Shown one piece after another: positions 12,001-23,607 of a stretch of DNA of 64,000 nucleotides. The stretch is from Cystobasidium ongulense. Taxonomy: Eukaryota; Basidiomycota; Cystobasidiomycetes; Cystobasidiales; Cystobasidiaceae. The stretch lies in contig BQUP01000002.1 of assembly GCA_022835595.1 (NCBI GenBank), positions 2,156,534 through 2,220,533 of the forward strand, in the 5' to 3' direction. The notes below the pieces were generated by a model, which saw only the letters and a list, made by a program, of their open reading frames with translations, made no database searches and was not told the DNA's origin. Positions within the stretch are counted from its first letter, which is position 1. Each line of letters starts with the position of its first letter. A program made the translations under genes and the position numbers.

Positions 12001-15000
12001 GCACTCTCTTGTTGAGCTCTTCCAATTCTAATACCCATTACTAATGGTTCAAAACAGATGACTATGATGGAGAGGATGATATTCCAGAGACAGATGAAGA
12101 AGACATGCCTCCGCTTGAAGGAATGGATTCAGCCGATGAAGCTCCACCACAGCCACCCGTAGCTAATCCGCCAGGTGGTCGAAGAGGGACGCATCCTCCT
12201 GTGGCTCAGCCACGTCGCAATACTGCCCCACCTCCCAAAGCAGCTCAGCAGCAGCCGGCGCAGGTCGCCAAGAGGGATGTTGGCGCACCTAATTCCGGCG
12301 GTGACTTCTTTGGATTTGGTTCTTCTCTTACTGTTAAAGGTATGTGCTGCTGTTTTAACACGTTTTCTTTCGCGATGAATAAAGAAATGAGCAACAATTG
12401 AATGTATTTGGTGGATCTCTACAGGCATATTGACCGTCGCTGAAGATTTACTCAAGAATGACGGCCAGAAATTCCTCGAAATGATGGAAAGTCTAGCGGA
12501 CAAGCGTATACAGCGAGAAAGAGCAGCCGTCGATGGCTTCAGCGAGTCGGAGTACGAGGATGACGAAGAAGAGGAGGAATATGATGAGGAAGAGGAAGAA
12601 GAGGAGGAGGACGAGGACGAGCTTGATGAGGAAGATGGCGAAGGCGTCGAAGAACCTTTGACCGAGGAACAGAAAATGGAAGAAGGTCGCAGGATGTTCC
12701 AAGTATTTGCTGCGCGAATGTTCGAACAACGTGTTCTGACAGCATATCGAGAAAAGGTTAGCTCGCATTGCGCATTACAACATTTACCCTTGTACTGACT
12801 AAAGCTGCGCCTTGCACAGATTGCACAAGAGCGCCAGATGCAGCTCTTGCGCGAACTCGAGGAGGAAGATCGTCAAGCTGCTGAACGAGAGGCGAAGAAG
12901 GCCAAAGATGCTCAGAAGAAGAAGGACAAGAAGAAACTTGCTAAACAGCAGAAAGATCAGGAGCGTCTCCAAGCAGAAACAGACCGTCTTGCAGCAGAAG
13001 CAGCTGCAAAGGCCGAAGCGGAAGCTAAAGCTGAAGAAGAGCGTCGTCGTGCGGACGAATCTCGTGCTAAACGTGAAGCTGAGAAGAAAGCCAAAGAAGC
13101 TGAGCTTCTTCGCCGGAATGAGCATAAGAAGAATCTTCTGGCCGAAGAAGCTCGCAAGAGGAAGGAAGAGAAAGACCGAGCTCGAGAGGCTAAAATTCAG
13201 CGAGAAAAGGAGGAACAAGAACGTCGAGCACAGAAAGAAAAGGATGAAGCTGAACGACGAGCTAAACGTGAAGAACAAGAGCGCAAAGAGCGCGCTGCTA
13301 GAGAAGCCAAGGAGAAAGAAGCTGCTGCTAAGAAGGCACAACTTGAAGCTGAGAAGGCTGCCAAGGAGAAGGCTGAGCGCGAAAAGCAAGAGAAGGAAGC
13401 GGCTGCAAAAGCGGCTGCTCGTGCTTCGCCGCTCACTGTTCGCCAGGTCCCTGGTCAAACAGCTCGCTCAGTGTCGTCGAAAGTCGTTCCAGGCTTGCCT
13501 AAACCTCCTGCGCCTCCCACACCATCTCCAGCTCTTAATAATGCCGTCAATGCAACACAAGGTGCACCAGGACCTGGGATGAATGGTGCTCAGCATGGCG
13601 CGTCAATGCTTCAGACTCCTCAGCAAAGACCTGGTCAGACGCCTCAGCATATGCCGTTCTCGTCGAACTCTTTCGTTAGTGGTCTCTCTGCAACTTCACC
13701 AATGAGCGCCGGTCGACCCTCTTTCGGTAATCCAACCTTTGGACAGCAGGCTCCAATTGGCTTCTCATCTGCATCGCAGCATGCTTATCCCCAAACGAGC
13801 TTCGGTACTTTCGATGCTATCTCTCCTAATCAGTCCCAGCGATCAGCACCTGGGCCGCCAGGTATCGGAGGATCTGGTCGCATTGTCTCGCCATCGCACC
13901 AGCAGCAGCATCAGGGTTTTAATGGACCTCCTGGCATGCAGATTCCAGGATCTGTTTCCCCGATGGCTTCGCAGCGTTCACCTTTCACTAGCTTCGGTGT
14001 TGCGGGTTCTCAGCCTGGTATGCATCCTGGAGCCACTTCGCCCTTCAGCAGTGCTCGACCCCACGTCAACGGCATGGGCTCTACTCTCTCACCGGGACCT
14101 AATACTGCACCTCTGGCAGCGGGTCAGGGTGTGACTCAACCTATGCCAATTGGGCGAGGACATGCTTCTGCGAGCAGAGCTTCACCTGGCTCGGGTCAAC
14201 CCGGTTCAGCCAGCTTGAACAGCTCTTCCTTCCAACATAGTGCTTCAGGTTTAGCGGCGCTCAACATGGATTCCCAAGTCGTTCAACGATCAGGCTTCGC
14301 ACCCTCAAGTCAGCAGAATCAATCTAGCATGCCACCAGGCGCACCTCACTCGGCTGCACCAGGTCATGCAAGAAAGGCTTCGCAAAGCAGTGTCCATCCT
14401 ATCGGCCGACCTGCAAGCAGATTTGGCAGTGAGGCTGGAAGCTTTGGAGCTATGGGCATGTCGGATTTCCTGAGCTCGACCGACGAAGATCCCGCAGGCA
14501 CTTCAGCAAGTAGCCTGCGCTCCATCTCGCCACCACCGGCCGTATTGGGCAGTGGTGCTCTCCTCGACGATATGATGGAAGAAGAAGGCTTGGACCTCGC
14601 GCCAGATATGGCTTCACCTTCCCTCGGCGCTCGACCTGGTGTCTCCCAGTCATCCTCTGCTGCGTTCTTCGGTAATTCTGTCTTTGGGCCTCCGATGCTC
14701 GGTGGACCACCTTCGAAAGCTGCAGATGACGTTTGGGCATCAACGCCTGCCTCTTCTTCACACGACAACCCTAGTAAAGGTGCCGGCTGGAACAGCGGTC
14801 CTCAACCACCAATGATGGCCCAGCAGCCATACGGTAGCAATCCATTCCAAGCACCCGCACCTCAAGTTGTCCCAGACCGAGGGTCCGTCATCCGAGACAG
14901 AGCAAAGATCGCCTTCACTCAACTCGATACTGCATATTCGACCCAATCAGCGGGCAGGTCTTCCAACTATCCCATCGGTGATGTCTACAGAGTCTTTCTG

Positions 15001-15207
15001 GCTTTGTATCCTGATTCGGCTAGTGTCGATGTTCGAGAGTTTCTCGAGAGCTGTCTCGTTCCTGGGACCATCATCAACGGCAACGGCACATTCAGCTTCC
15101 AGCAACAAGGTCAAGTCCTCCTCATGAATTACGAAGCAAACAAGACGGATGGTGAATACCTCCCATTCGGCTCTGGACAATCTGCAGAACCTATCGGTGC
15201 TCGTTAA
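9008..15207 (+). CDS. NST1: Stress response protein Nst1
   Basis: Nst1 family, linked in yeast to salt tolerance and P-body/RNA-binding partners. Exons 9008-10540, 10605-11994, 12058-12339, 12425-12756 and 12820-15207 join in phase to 1974 aa. Order of parts: Lys-rich start (NKKKKAKKQ); a poly-Asp/Glu block (about 9285-9430); Gln/Ala/Ser low complexity; the family core around 11215-11460 with [19 protein letters not shown] (a CxxC pair) and [16 protein letters not shown]; His tracts (about 11800-11925); a second acidic block; [20 protein letters not shown] and [16 protein letters not shown]; a Glu/Ala/Lys/Arg coiled coil of about 200 residues (12820-13420); and a Pro/Ser/Gly/Gln-rich C-terminus ending [16 protein letters not shown]. 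It is clearly longer than the roughly 1200-1240-aa yeast protein because of low-complexity expansion. Confidence 0.9.
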
Positions 15208-15838
15208 CAGTTCTCGCTGTCGCCTGTTCATTACCATCTAGCCCACTCAAGCGCCCTGAGGTAGTAGTGGCACAAATTCTCTAGCCTTTGTTCTCTTATT
15301 CTTGACTAGCAATCTATGTCAAAGTTCCACCAAGCGATGTGACCTGCCTTCAGTGCGCAGGTATTGTTGTCTCTCACTTCCGCCAGATTGCTTCACTTCA
15401 GCTTCTTGAGCATCGCAGCTGATTTTTCGCTTCAGCCTTAATCACCGAAAGTTGCTAACCTAGATTAGGGTCGTCTACTCCAGAAGTGATACTAGGCCAT
15501 TCAGTTTCCAGAAGCTTCTGCTTCCCTTCTAAAAAAAGAAATGGACATATCCGTATATGAGGTTGCTTCTACGCATGACCTTCCACGATCGTGGATGCCA
15601 CACTTGCTGTTCTTTCAGTAGAGAGACATTGGAATGTGGAAGACATCGATAGGCCTTCCACCTTTTGGGTATAAAAGGAGCGCTTGATTGGAGTACCTCT
15701 CTTGTCTTCGCTCCTTCTCGGCGGGGCCTTTGCCCCGACTCTCACCGCTTTCGCCCCTTCCATCTATATCTCGCCGTTTCCGCCAGAAGGCCTTATCATA
15801 AATCCTATCTTGTGTCACAACTGTGCACGAAGAAGAAC
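15208..15838 (+). promoter_or_regulatory. NST1 3' region and TATA-bearing promoter of the next gene
   Basis: 631 bp. The first half is AT-balanced non-coding sequence after the NST1 stop. A clean TATA box (TATAAAAGG, 15670-15678) lies about 160 bp before the ATG at 15839 and is followed by pyrimidine-rich sequence, as expected for a strongly focused promoter. This is one of the few obvious TATA boxes in the window. Confidence 0.55.
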
Positions 15839-18257
15839 ATGGCTTCGACGAAGAAGACAGGACCTGTGTGGGCCACAGTAAGCCTGAGCTGGCATTGAAG
15901 GCTTGGTTAATCGAAGAAGCCATTCCGCCTATCGCGAGAACGTACAAAGCTGGGCCCAGACACGTCCGGTACTCTTCGTTATGAAGCTGGGTCATGATCT
16001 GAGAAATATAAGCACGATGGGACAGTACAATGGCGTCAGCTACTGACCGCAATAATCCCTGTGTCCAGGACTATAATCCAACTTTCTCCTTCTGGAGTGC
16101 CGAGCGGCCGCTGTCAAAGCACTAGCCATGGAGATGGCCAGGCCGGTCTTCAGTCGCACTGGTTAAATCAACACTTTTTTCGCGACCTCCAGTCTTCCAC
16201 CGAGTCGTACAGTATGGAAATAATGCCTGAACGGCGCATGGGTCTACTGGACGAATTATGGTGCTTGCCTGAAGTTTGTGAAGGAAGAAGGGAGACTCCT
16301 TCGGTATCGAGCGACACGCCTGTAGAAGCCGAGCTGTCAAAGGAATGGAGAGCAAGGTACTCCACTTTCGTGCAGGAAGTAAAAGCCAGCTTGCATCCAG
16401 GATACAGATCGGAAAGAGAGATCAGTTCACTTTGATGTCATCTACAAGAGATGCATACCGAAAGACAAAGTATGGGCTGGTTGGTTCATGGCAGACGGAG
16501 ACAATCTTCAAGGTCTTTGCGAGCTGCCGAGCTGTCGCTAATAGACTTAACGGAAGCATGCCCATCGACGAAATGGCGCCGCGTACTCCGAAGCGAAATG
16601 TACCACATACCAACAACCGCTCCTTAGAGAAAGTGTTCCTCAACATCTGTCAAAGCTTGAGACTAGTTCTATCGACTCGACTGCAATCCAGACCTGCAAG
16701 AATGGGCTCCAGCTCTCTCATCTGTTGTGGATGCCATTCGCCAGCACTGCCCGTCCTTGTACACCGGTTCGTGCTGAACGCGAACTCGAACTCGGCGTAA
16801 TAAATTTCGACGAATTGGTCGCAAGCCGAGAGAAACAAGTAAGTAACAGCCGGTCACAGAGACTTGTGAATTATTGTCTGCTGACTGCATTCCCGTAGAA
16901 GCGCAAAGAAATAGTTTTGCATTTTTCACATTACTCTGACAAGTTCGGACCCGTCCGAACGGTTTATCACAGTTTCGGCGGGTTTTACCTAGAACCTGTA
17001 CATTTGCCTTTCGCTATGCGAAATGAGATGAGGAATCATATGCAGTTTGGATTCGCTTCACATGTTAATTCGATCCTACCTGCCATACGATCCGTCTGTC
17101 AACGATGCAGCCACAGAAGAATTCCCGTTCATGGTACTAGGTATCTCGGGCGAGACATTCACGATGGCCGTGACAGAAGATTCGCCAGAATCATCTGATT
17201 GGTCCGCTATAGCAATCAAGCGGTCGGATGGTCGAGTCGCAAGATACGTCTTGCAAGAAGCTGACCGAGATGGAGAGCAAATGCTGCAAGCAGCGAATGG
17301 TGATTTCGATGCAAGCATGCTAAAAGCGGAGGAGCGAATCCAAGGGAAAATGATGCGCTGACGCCTCGGAATGATCTACACGTTAGCCTCCGATGAGCAG
17401 GCACGACAGCAAGGATAGGGAAGCGCAAGGCGACTATAAGACCATCAAGCTCCAAACGCACAAAGACGGCACTGCCCAAGACAATCAAAAATACAGATAA
17501 GCTCTCTGCAGTAGCTGCCACAAAGCCGCTGATCAAGTGCTTCGGAATGCGCGATATCTACGGAAAAGATTGTACACTCGGTCCATATGCAAGCGACGGG
17601 TGGAAAGTTAACATGACCCAAGCGGCGCCAGGCATGGCAGATACGGCCGAAGGCAGCGAAGATGAGGGAAGAAAGATTAGGGGGAAAATAAAAGAATAGT
17701 ATACCACACTGTGGAACCCAGGCTACTCTGGTTAGCGCTAGACGACCTCGAGGTACCAGAGGGAGATACGGCCGTCAAAGCCAATCAAAAAGAAATAGAC
17801 AAATGGAACAAGAAAGGTTACCTGCAATGTCCTGCATGCGATCATCAGGCTTTCGCGGTTGCAGAGAAGACCGCACTGAGGAACCATGTAATGGGTCAAC
17901 ATGCTGGTCTGCTACCTTCGCTTATGGCCAGCGAACAGAAAACACCGCTCCATAGGTATTCTTCTTTCGCTTTTCCTATGGCTTTTCTTGTCAAAGGTCG
18001 ATTTTCTGACACTCCGCCATTCTCATCTAGATTCGGTTGCGGCAGCCAGACGACGGTTATCCTATATATCTTCTATCTTCTCCATTTTACAACCTGAACC
18101 TATAGCAATATTCTGCCTGCTGGAAATGGCGAGTTGATCCATTGTGTCGACAACCGAGACGGCCCGACCAGTACAGGGTTTCTGGACCTGGTCAACCCAA
18201 TTAGAAAACTTCACTCTACAAGACATCCAGTTTGATGAGAATGGTGTCCTAATATAA
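15839..18257 (+). CDS. Multi-exon gene of unknown function; structure only partly resolved
   Basis: Not recognised with certainty. A TATA box at 15670 and the ATG at 15839 (MASTKKTGPVWAT, donor at 15878) suggest the start. A phase-consistent middle chain is 16401-16512, 16594-16838, 16899-16981, 17046-17299, 17401 onward. It reads FDVIYKRCIPKDKVWAGWF, then LELGVINFDELVASREKQ, LDSLHMLIRSYLPYDPS and VLGISGETFTMAVTED, then a basic stretch. A later segment (about 17700-17955) has CPACDHQ...HVMGQH, a C2H2-like metal site. The ELGVI block preceded by a beta-rich region faintly recalls the basidiomycete domain DUF7918; this is an inference. I could not link exon 1 to 16401, nor 17401 to the zinc segment, without weak splice sites. 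The end is either near 18203 or at 18257. A decaying gene is an alternative. Confidence 0.4.
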
Positions 18258-19101
18258 GTACTTCCATACATCATTTCCGTTAATACCTCGATGCCGTCGA
18301 CGGTAAGTTTTTGTCCGTTTCTGCCTGCTTGGCGTGCTATGCCCGCGAGAGCGTGTGGTACAAGGAGGAATGTCTCGGAAGATCCTTTGGCTGAAATAGT
18401 AGCTTGTTGTCACCTTGCCTCGTATCAAGTGCGAGAGGTACCCTGCTGCTCGAGGCGGATCATTGATATGTATCGCTTGGGCGAATCGTATGCCTGGGTC
18501 AGCGCCTGCGATCCTGACTCTCGCACCTCCATTCGTCGTTGATATTGTTGTCAAGCGGTCATGTATGACTTCCCAAGATATGTTGTCTGATCGTGCATCA
18601 CTTTGGTAGATACCTCTTTTGGTTGCAAAACAGTCACGCAAAGCGTGCTTGATACGAAGCAATCGCGTAACACACTGAACTATTGATACAAACCTTCCAT
18701 AGGGAAGAAAGGCCCTTTCACAACCTCCGACCAAATCCGCTGAATTCTAGTACATCTCTCGGGCTTGTGCTTAGAAAGGCGGCCACATCGAGAAGCGCAG
18801 GGCTCGGTGAAAGGTTTTACTACTATAAACGACTACTGTTTTTGTTGTATGCGAGTGTGAAACGACGATTATAAGATTGAGGCTCTTGAAAGCACAGCAT
18901 GCGCGAGCGCTAGAAAGTTGAAACATGTGTATGTTGTATTTTCCTTTTAATTGAGGGTGTGGACGCCATTGAAGCAGACCGAAGGGCTTGAACATTCTCA
19001 TAAGGCATACCCAGGCAAGTTGATTTGTGTGCAGAGAGTATTGGTTCGGGTGCTTGAATGGGTGAGATACCAACTCCCGCAAGACCTGACTTCCTCCCGC
19101 T
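18258..19101. other. Stretch without a supported gene
   Basis: 844 bp between the unresolved gene and the TBP stop codon. On the minus strand 18249-18734 stays open for 161 codons, but it has no ATG, no splice signals that extend it and no recognisable motif. TBP 3' sequence occupies the right-hand end. Confidence 0.5.
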
Positions 19102-20428
19102 CTATTGCTTTCTAAATTCGGTCAATACGGGATATATGTTGTTGAAAGCATCGTACAGGTCCTCTCGGACCTTGGCACCAGTGAGAACGACCTTGCCGGA
19201 AACGAAGATGAGAAGGACGACCTTTGGCTTGACCATACGATAGATGAGACCAGGGAAAAGCTAGAGCAGGCGACCACCGTTAGCAGCCTGCGATTGTATG
19301 AAAAAGGAAGTTGCCAAGCATACCTCTGGCTCGTAGCTACTGAAATGGCCATGAGAGAAAGCCAAACCTTCCAAGCGAATGGGAAATTTGACGTCACAGG
19401 AACCAACCATATTTTGAATTTTAAACTCATTGAAAGAAGCTTCAAAGCCCAGCTTTTGAATTATACGAGCATATTTGCGCGCTGCCAACCTGGCGTCATC
19501 CTCACTCTTTGCTCCTGTGACGACCATCTTGCCACTTGCAAAGATTAAAGCGGTTGTTTTGGGTTGACGAACCCGCATGATAACAGCGGCGAATCGCTAA
19601 GAATCAAAAAAAAAAACAATCAGTTTTGACATGACAACATGCACATCGGAAATAAAGGGGCTTACCTTTGGATTATATTCGGCATTGCGAGCGTCTGTGA
19701 TGTAAAGCAGCGACAGCAAGGTATGCAGGAGCGGCATGAACGGGACAAAGCAAACAAGAGAGGAGCCCGGAGAGCCAAATGCAAACCAACGAACGGGACG
19801 TAGAAGATGGGCGTGCAGAAACACGTAATGAACCGGGACAAGAGGTACAAAGACAGGCAAGAAAGGAGAGATGCATGCGTCAACAAGGTTGTTTACTCCT
19901 CGTTTATGCTCATTTTCCCACCCAGACAGCCCGTTCAACCACAGGTCTGATCAAGACAAGCGGTATCCCGGTCTGTCATGGATTGGAAACGAATGGATTG
20001 GATACCCACGCAGTGCAATCGTCTTCAAGTCGAGTCTGACATTCAGGTTGACCGTGGCGACGATGTTTCTGGAAGGTAGCAGCGGGTCAGTCCAAATTGC
20101 AACCATATCAGGCACGGCGGTCATGGAGAAATACGCACTGCAGCGTTGGTACGATGCCGTGAGATGGGACAGGGTTCGACATTGGCTGCACTGCTCCGGA
20201 CGAGGCAGCAGTGAGCGAGGCGGCTGTGGCGTCGGGCTCGCTGAGTCGGGCAGACTTTGGATCCGAAGGTGTAGGCAAGGGAGGGAGAGAGAAGCCCTGG
20301 GGAGCGTTATTGGAGGATGCAGAGGCTGTCGGGAAGGACAGGCCAGACCCGCCATTGCTGGTGCTGCTCGCTGGCTGTGATGGCAGCGAGAGGGATGAGC
20401 CCGGGGCGAACGAGTTGAAGGAGGACAT
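19102..20428 (-). CDS. SPT15: TATA-box-binding protein (TBP)
   Basis: General transcription factor that binds TATA elements as part of TFIID, SAGA-linked complexes and the Pol I/III factors; 269 aa, nuclear. Exons: 20139-20428, 20010-20068, 19666-19694, 19324-19596, 19102-19260, all in phase. A Ser/Pro/Ala-rich N-terminus of about 95 residues precedes the saddle core. First repeat: [58 protein letters not shown]. Second repeat: FEIKIQN-like [53 protein letters not shown], ending VLTEFRKQ. The intercalating Phe residues are present. Intron 2 (19695-20009) is 315 bp, about five times the local norm. The assignment is certain. Confidence 0.97.
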
Positions 20429-21885
20429 GGTCGACGGCTGGAGTCGATGTACTGTCGATAGGAAGTCCGTAGCACGCAGAGACGCTGTCTAGCTGGCTGC
20501 TATCGTTCTTGCGGTTGCTATTTCGAAGTGGTGATTGACTCGATACGAAAGCTAATTCGTCGAGATCTGTCGAGCCAGGACACGCACAGAGGGCGGCGCG
20601 AGGTGCACAGCGCGGTGTGGGACGTCTGGATGGGTCGATACGGATGTAGTTGTGCGCCGCTCGTCGTAAGCTGGCTGCGTCGACCTGCTTGCAAACGGAG
20701 TGGTTGGTCGAGAGCCAGCCTCTGAAGCGCGAGCAGCTGGTTTTGCAAACAGCTGGCGTGGCAAGCGGCGGACAGCCAGGATGGACGGTGATGGGCAAGG
20801 ACACTACTGGAGCATGGGAGTGGTAATGAATGTAGCTACACAGTGCTGCTGAGTTGTCCACGTCTGAATATCTGTTCATTTGGCTGAGATACCTCGGGGG
20901 TGGACTGCCTGTATGCAGCTGCAAGGCCTATCGAGGCAAAGAGTGGGCGCCCATCCTCTGCCAGCTGGAAGTCGTCCCTCTCTGCATGCTTACCCTCCTC
21001 AATAGTGTTCCAAGGCTCTCTTACGCTACTCTCGACCTCCTACGACCTGCCCTGCCAGTGATGCTGCTCGAGGACGGCCGTGCGCCGTCGCACGTGTTTA
21101 TGAAAGTACACACTGCTCGCCTAACTGCAAAGCCTGGCTTACAGACTAACATTTGTCAGGCAACGACCTTCGCTACAGCACCTAGCCCGCTTGTTCGTAC
21201 ACATCTATCCGACCCAACGTCCAAGCTGAATCGGCTTCGTTGCTTACGGCAATACAGGATCCCCCTCACACAGTGCCGGTACCATTCGTACGAAGACCGT
21301 TTTATCCACAATGACATCCACAATCCACCATGTCTCAGCAGGCAACCATGAATGTGAAGCCCCGAAGAAAGGAGATGTCTGTCTTGTTGCTGCACGATTC
21401 CAAGCTTCACTCTCTCGATTCCATTCCTCATCGTCGCATTCCCATTCCAGGGCTCGATGGCTGCAAGCCTGCAAGGAGATGAAGCTTTGAGCTAAAGCGG
21501 CATGATAAGGTTGTTGTCAACATGCGGGAGTGCTGCAAGACAAACAAGCACGGCGACAGCCTCAGCACTTATTGAGCGGCAAGTCTCAAGCGTCTTTGGA
21601 AGTTCAGGCTCTCCCCTTCACTGATGTGTAGCTCTTGATAATAACTGGAATATCGTACTGGGAACAACTCATCTCGTACTTATTACAGTCCGAGTGCAAC
21701 CAGACGAAGAATTCCGAATCCCAGTGGCCGATACCCAGTGGGTCGATCTACAGCACCATACAGACGCTCGGCATACCGGAGCATCGTGGCTGCATCAAGA
21801 CTGCAGAAAGCAGGAACAACCATTATCGGACATTGCAAGTCGACGCAGGCTCTTGCGAGGTAAACAGCACTCCAATTCGTGCTAT
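20429..21885. other. Long upstream region between TBP and the membrane-protein gene
   Basis: About 1.46 kb. It must hold the TBP promoter on the left and the promoter, and possibly a 5' exon, of the membrane-protein gene on the right. Frames stay open by chance (for example 20854-21351 +, 165 codons), but none shows a domain, a splice-phase link or biased composition. The segment 21625-21885 is open in two plus frames. One of them runs straight into the next CDS, so an extra 5' exon there is possible. Confidence 0.45.
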
Positions 21886-23480
21886 ATGGCATCCAGCGAC
21901 GAGGCGCGTTCGGCGCACAAACGAAGAGGAGATAGCACAGATATGTCGCGCTTGCTCAAGCGTAGATCCGACCATGGTGGCCCGATATTCAGAAGGGTAA
22001 GTCTTGACTATTCCCGGTCCGAGACTTCCAAGTCACGTGTTATATAGACACAAAAGCTGACAGTCTGTATGGTCTAACCACGACTTCACAGACACCTCAA
22101 GATGTTGTTGACCAAGCTTCACAGGTTGGAGGAGGTCTAGCATCAGGCCGCGGAGATGGAGTTGTCGATGGTTCTCCGGCAAGCACGCCTGCAGCTACAG
22201 GTGGCCTAGCTTCGGACAGAGGAGGCCAAGGAGATACGGCACTAGCAGGAAGCAGCAGTCAGAATCAAGCTCCAAGCAGCAGTTCTCCCCCTCAGAATAC
22301 CTGGAACCAAGACAACAATGGCGGACAGGCCTCTGCGACCACCACTAGCCAATGGACGGACAACAACAATGGCAATCATAACGCCGACTCTAGCAGCAAT
22401 CAGTGGGTTCAGCCTACTTCCTCTCAACAGCAGCAACATGATCAGTGGCAGCAGCCTTCAAGCTCCTCATCACAGAATAATTGGAATACCTGGGAAAACA
22501 ATAACAATAATAACGACAATAATGGTGGCGATACTTGGCAGAATACCGAACAGCAGAATACCTGGCAACAAATGTCTTCTTCTAATAGCTGGGATCAAGC
22601 TACAGCTTCACAGTCTTCGTCGACAGTACCAGCAGCGGATGCCACCTCCTCAAGTCCTGATCAGTCCGCTCCATCATCCTCTGCCGTCCTTCCCGTAACA
22701 GCTGGCATCGGTGACACTGCAAATGCTGCTGTCGATGGCGATGGCGTTTCCGATGCATCCACGGCAAATTCCAAGACATCCAAGCTGGGAGCCGGGGGCA
22801 CAGCAGGCATCGTGATCGCAGTACTCGCTGTTCTTGGACTTTTAGTAGCTATTCTTGTCTATCGCCGCCGAAAGCGTAGCCAAGCTGCTGCCGAACAAGA
22901 GTATGGCAACGGTGGATTCATGTCCGAACGGTTTTCTACAGGATCATCTTTCTATCAAGGGGCGAATGCATCTACCGCTTCCGGTGGTTTCATCACGTTC
23001 AATGACAATGCAAGCACTCATACAGCTATGCCCAACGCATCTTCCGTGGCCTCTATAATACACCACTCTCCCACACTTACTTCCGCACCTCCTGCAATGG
23101 CAGCTTCGCTCGTGCCAAGACAAGAACATCCTGATGACGATGACGCTTCGCACTATGACCAAGAGACCGTAGATGAGCATGGTGATCTCGGACGTCCTTC
23201 GTCCGTTGCTTATTACGGTAACGCTCCTTCGCATTACGAACCCCTCCGATCTCCACGAATGCCCGAATACAACCTTCCTACGCCTCCCATCCCAGCTTTC
23301 AACGGCGAAGAAGCTATCATGTCCTCCCGATCTGTTTCCAACAACATGGCGTACATCGCAAGTGGACGCCCAGGCGGCCGCCGAGTGCCAGATGATAGGA
23401 GGGCTGTAAACCGGAGCATTTCTTCACAGAACAGCTATGTCGATGAACAGTTGCGCGACTTGTATGTTGGCCATTATTAG
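21886..23480 (+). CDS. Single-pass membrane protein with Ser/Asn/Gln-rich ectodomain
   Basis: Family not identified. Exons 21886-21996 and 22092-23480 give about 499 aa. Residues 1-270 are low complexity, rich in Gly, Ser, Asn, Gln and Trp, with repeated NNNG and QNTW-type units and Lys-Arg pairs near the start (HKRRGD, LKRRSD). A single transmembrane helix, GIVIAVLAVLGLLVAILVY (about residues 275-294), is followed at once by the basic stop-transfer RRRKRS. The cytoplasmic tail (about 190 aa) is rich in Ser, Pro and acidic residues. The layout is that of fungal wall-sensor or Mid2/Wsc/Skg-like proteins with an extracellular N-terminus, but no Cys-rich WSC domain is visible and no signal peptide is seen from this ATG. 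The start is therefore uncertain, because the frame is open further upstream. Confidence 0.6.
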
Positions 23481-23607
23481 ACCAGATACCTTGTCAATAG
23501 TGAGTACTGTCCAGATAATAATTATATACCCGCTGAGCAGAACGGAACGTATCCAGAGTACTCGCTTGAAGTATTTTTTTTCAAGTTCCACCCTCGCAAT
23601 TGCGAGG

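Noticed and set aside
12799-13458. Long minus-strand frame rich in Leu/Phe/Ser, like a membrane protein
   Set aside because: It is the antisense of the Lys/Glu/Ala coiled coil of NST1; such antisense frames stay open because of composition.
18249-18734. 161-codon open frame on the minus strand between the unresolved gene and TBP
   Set aside because: No ATG anywhere in the frame, no extending splice signals and no recognisable motif; likely a chance open frame.
20854-21351. 165-codon open frame on the plus strand upstream of the membrane-protein gene
   Set aside because: Composition and codon pattern look random, there is no domain, and there is no phase-compatible link to the next exon.
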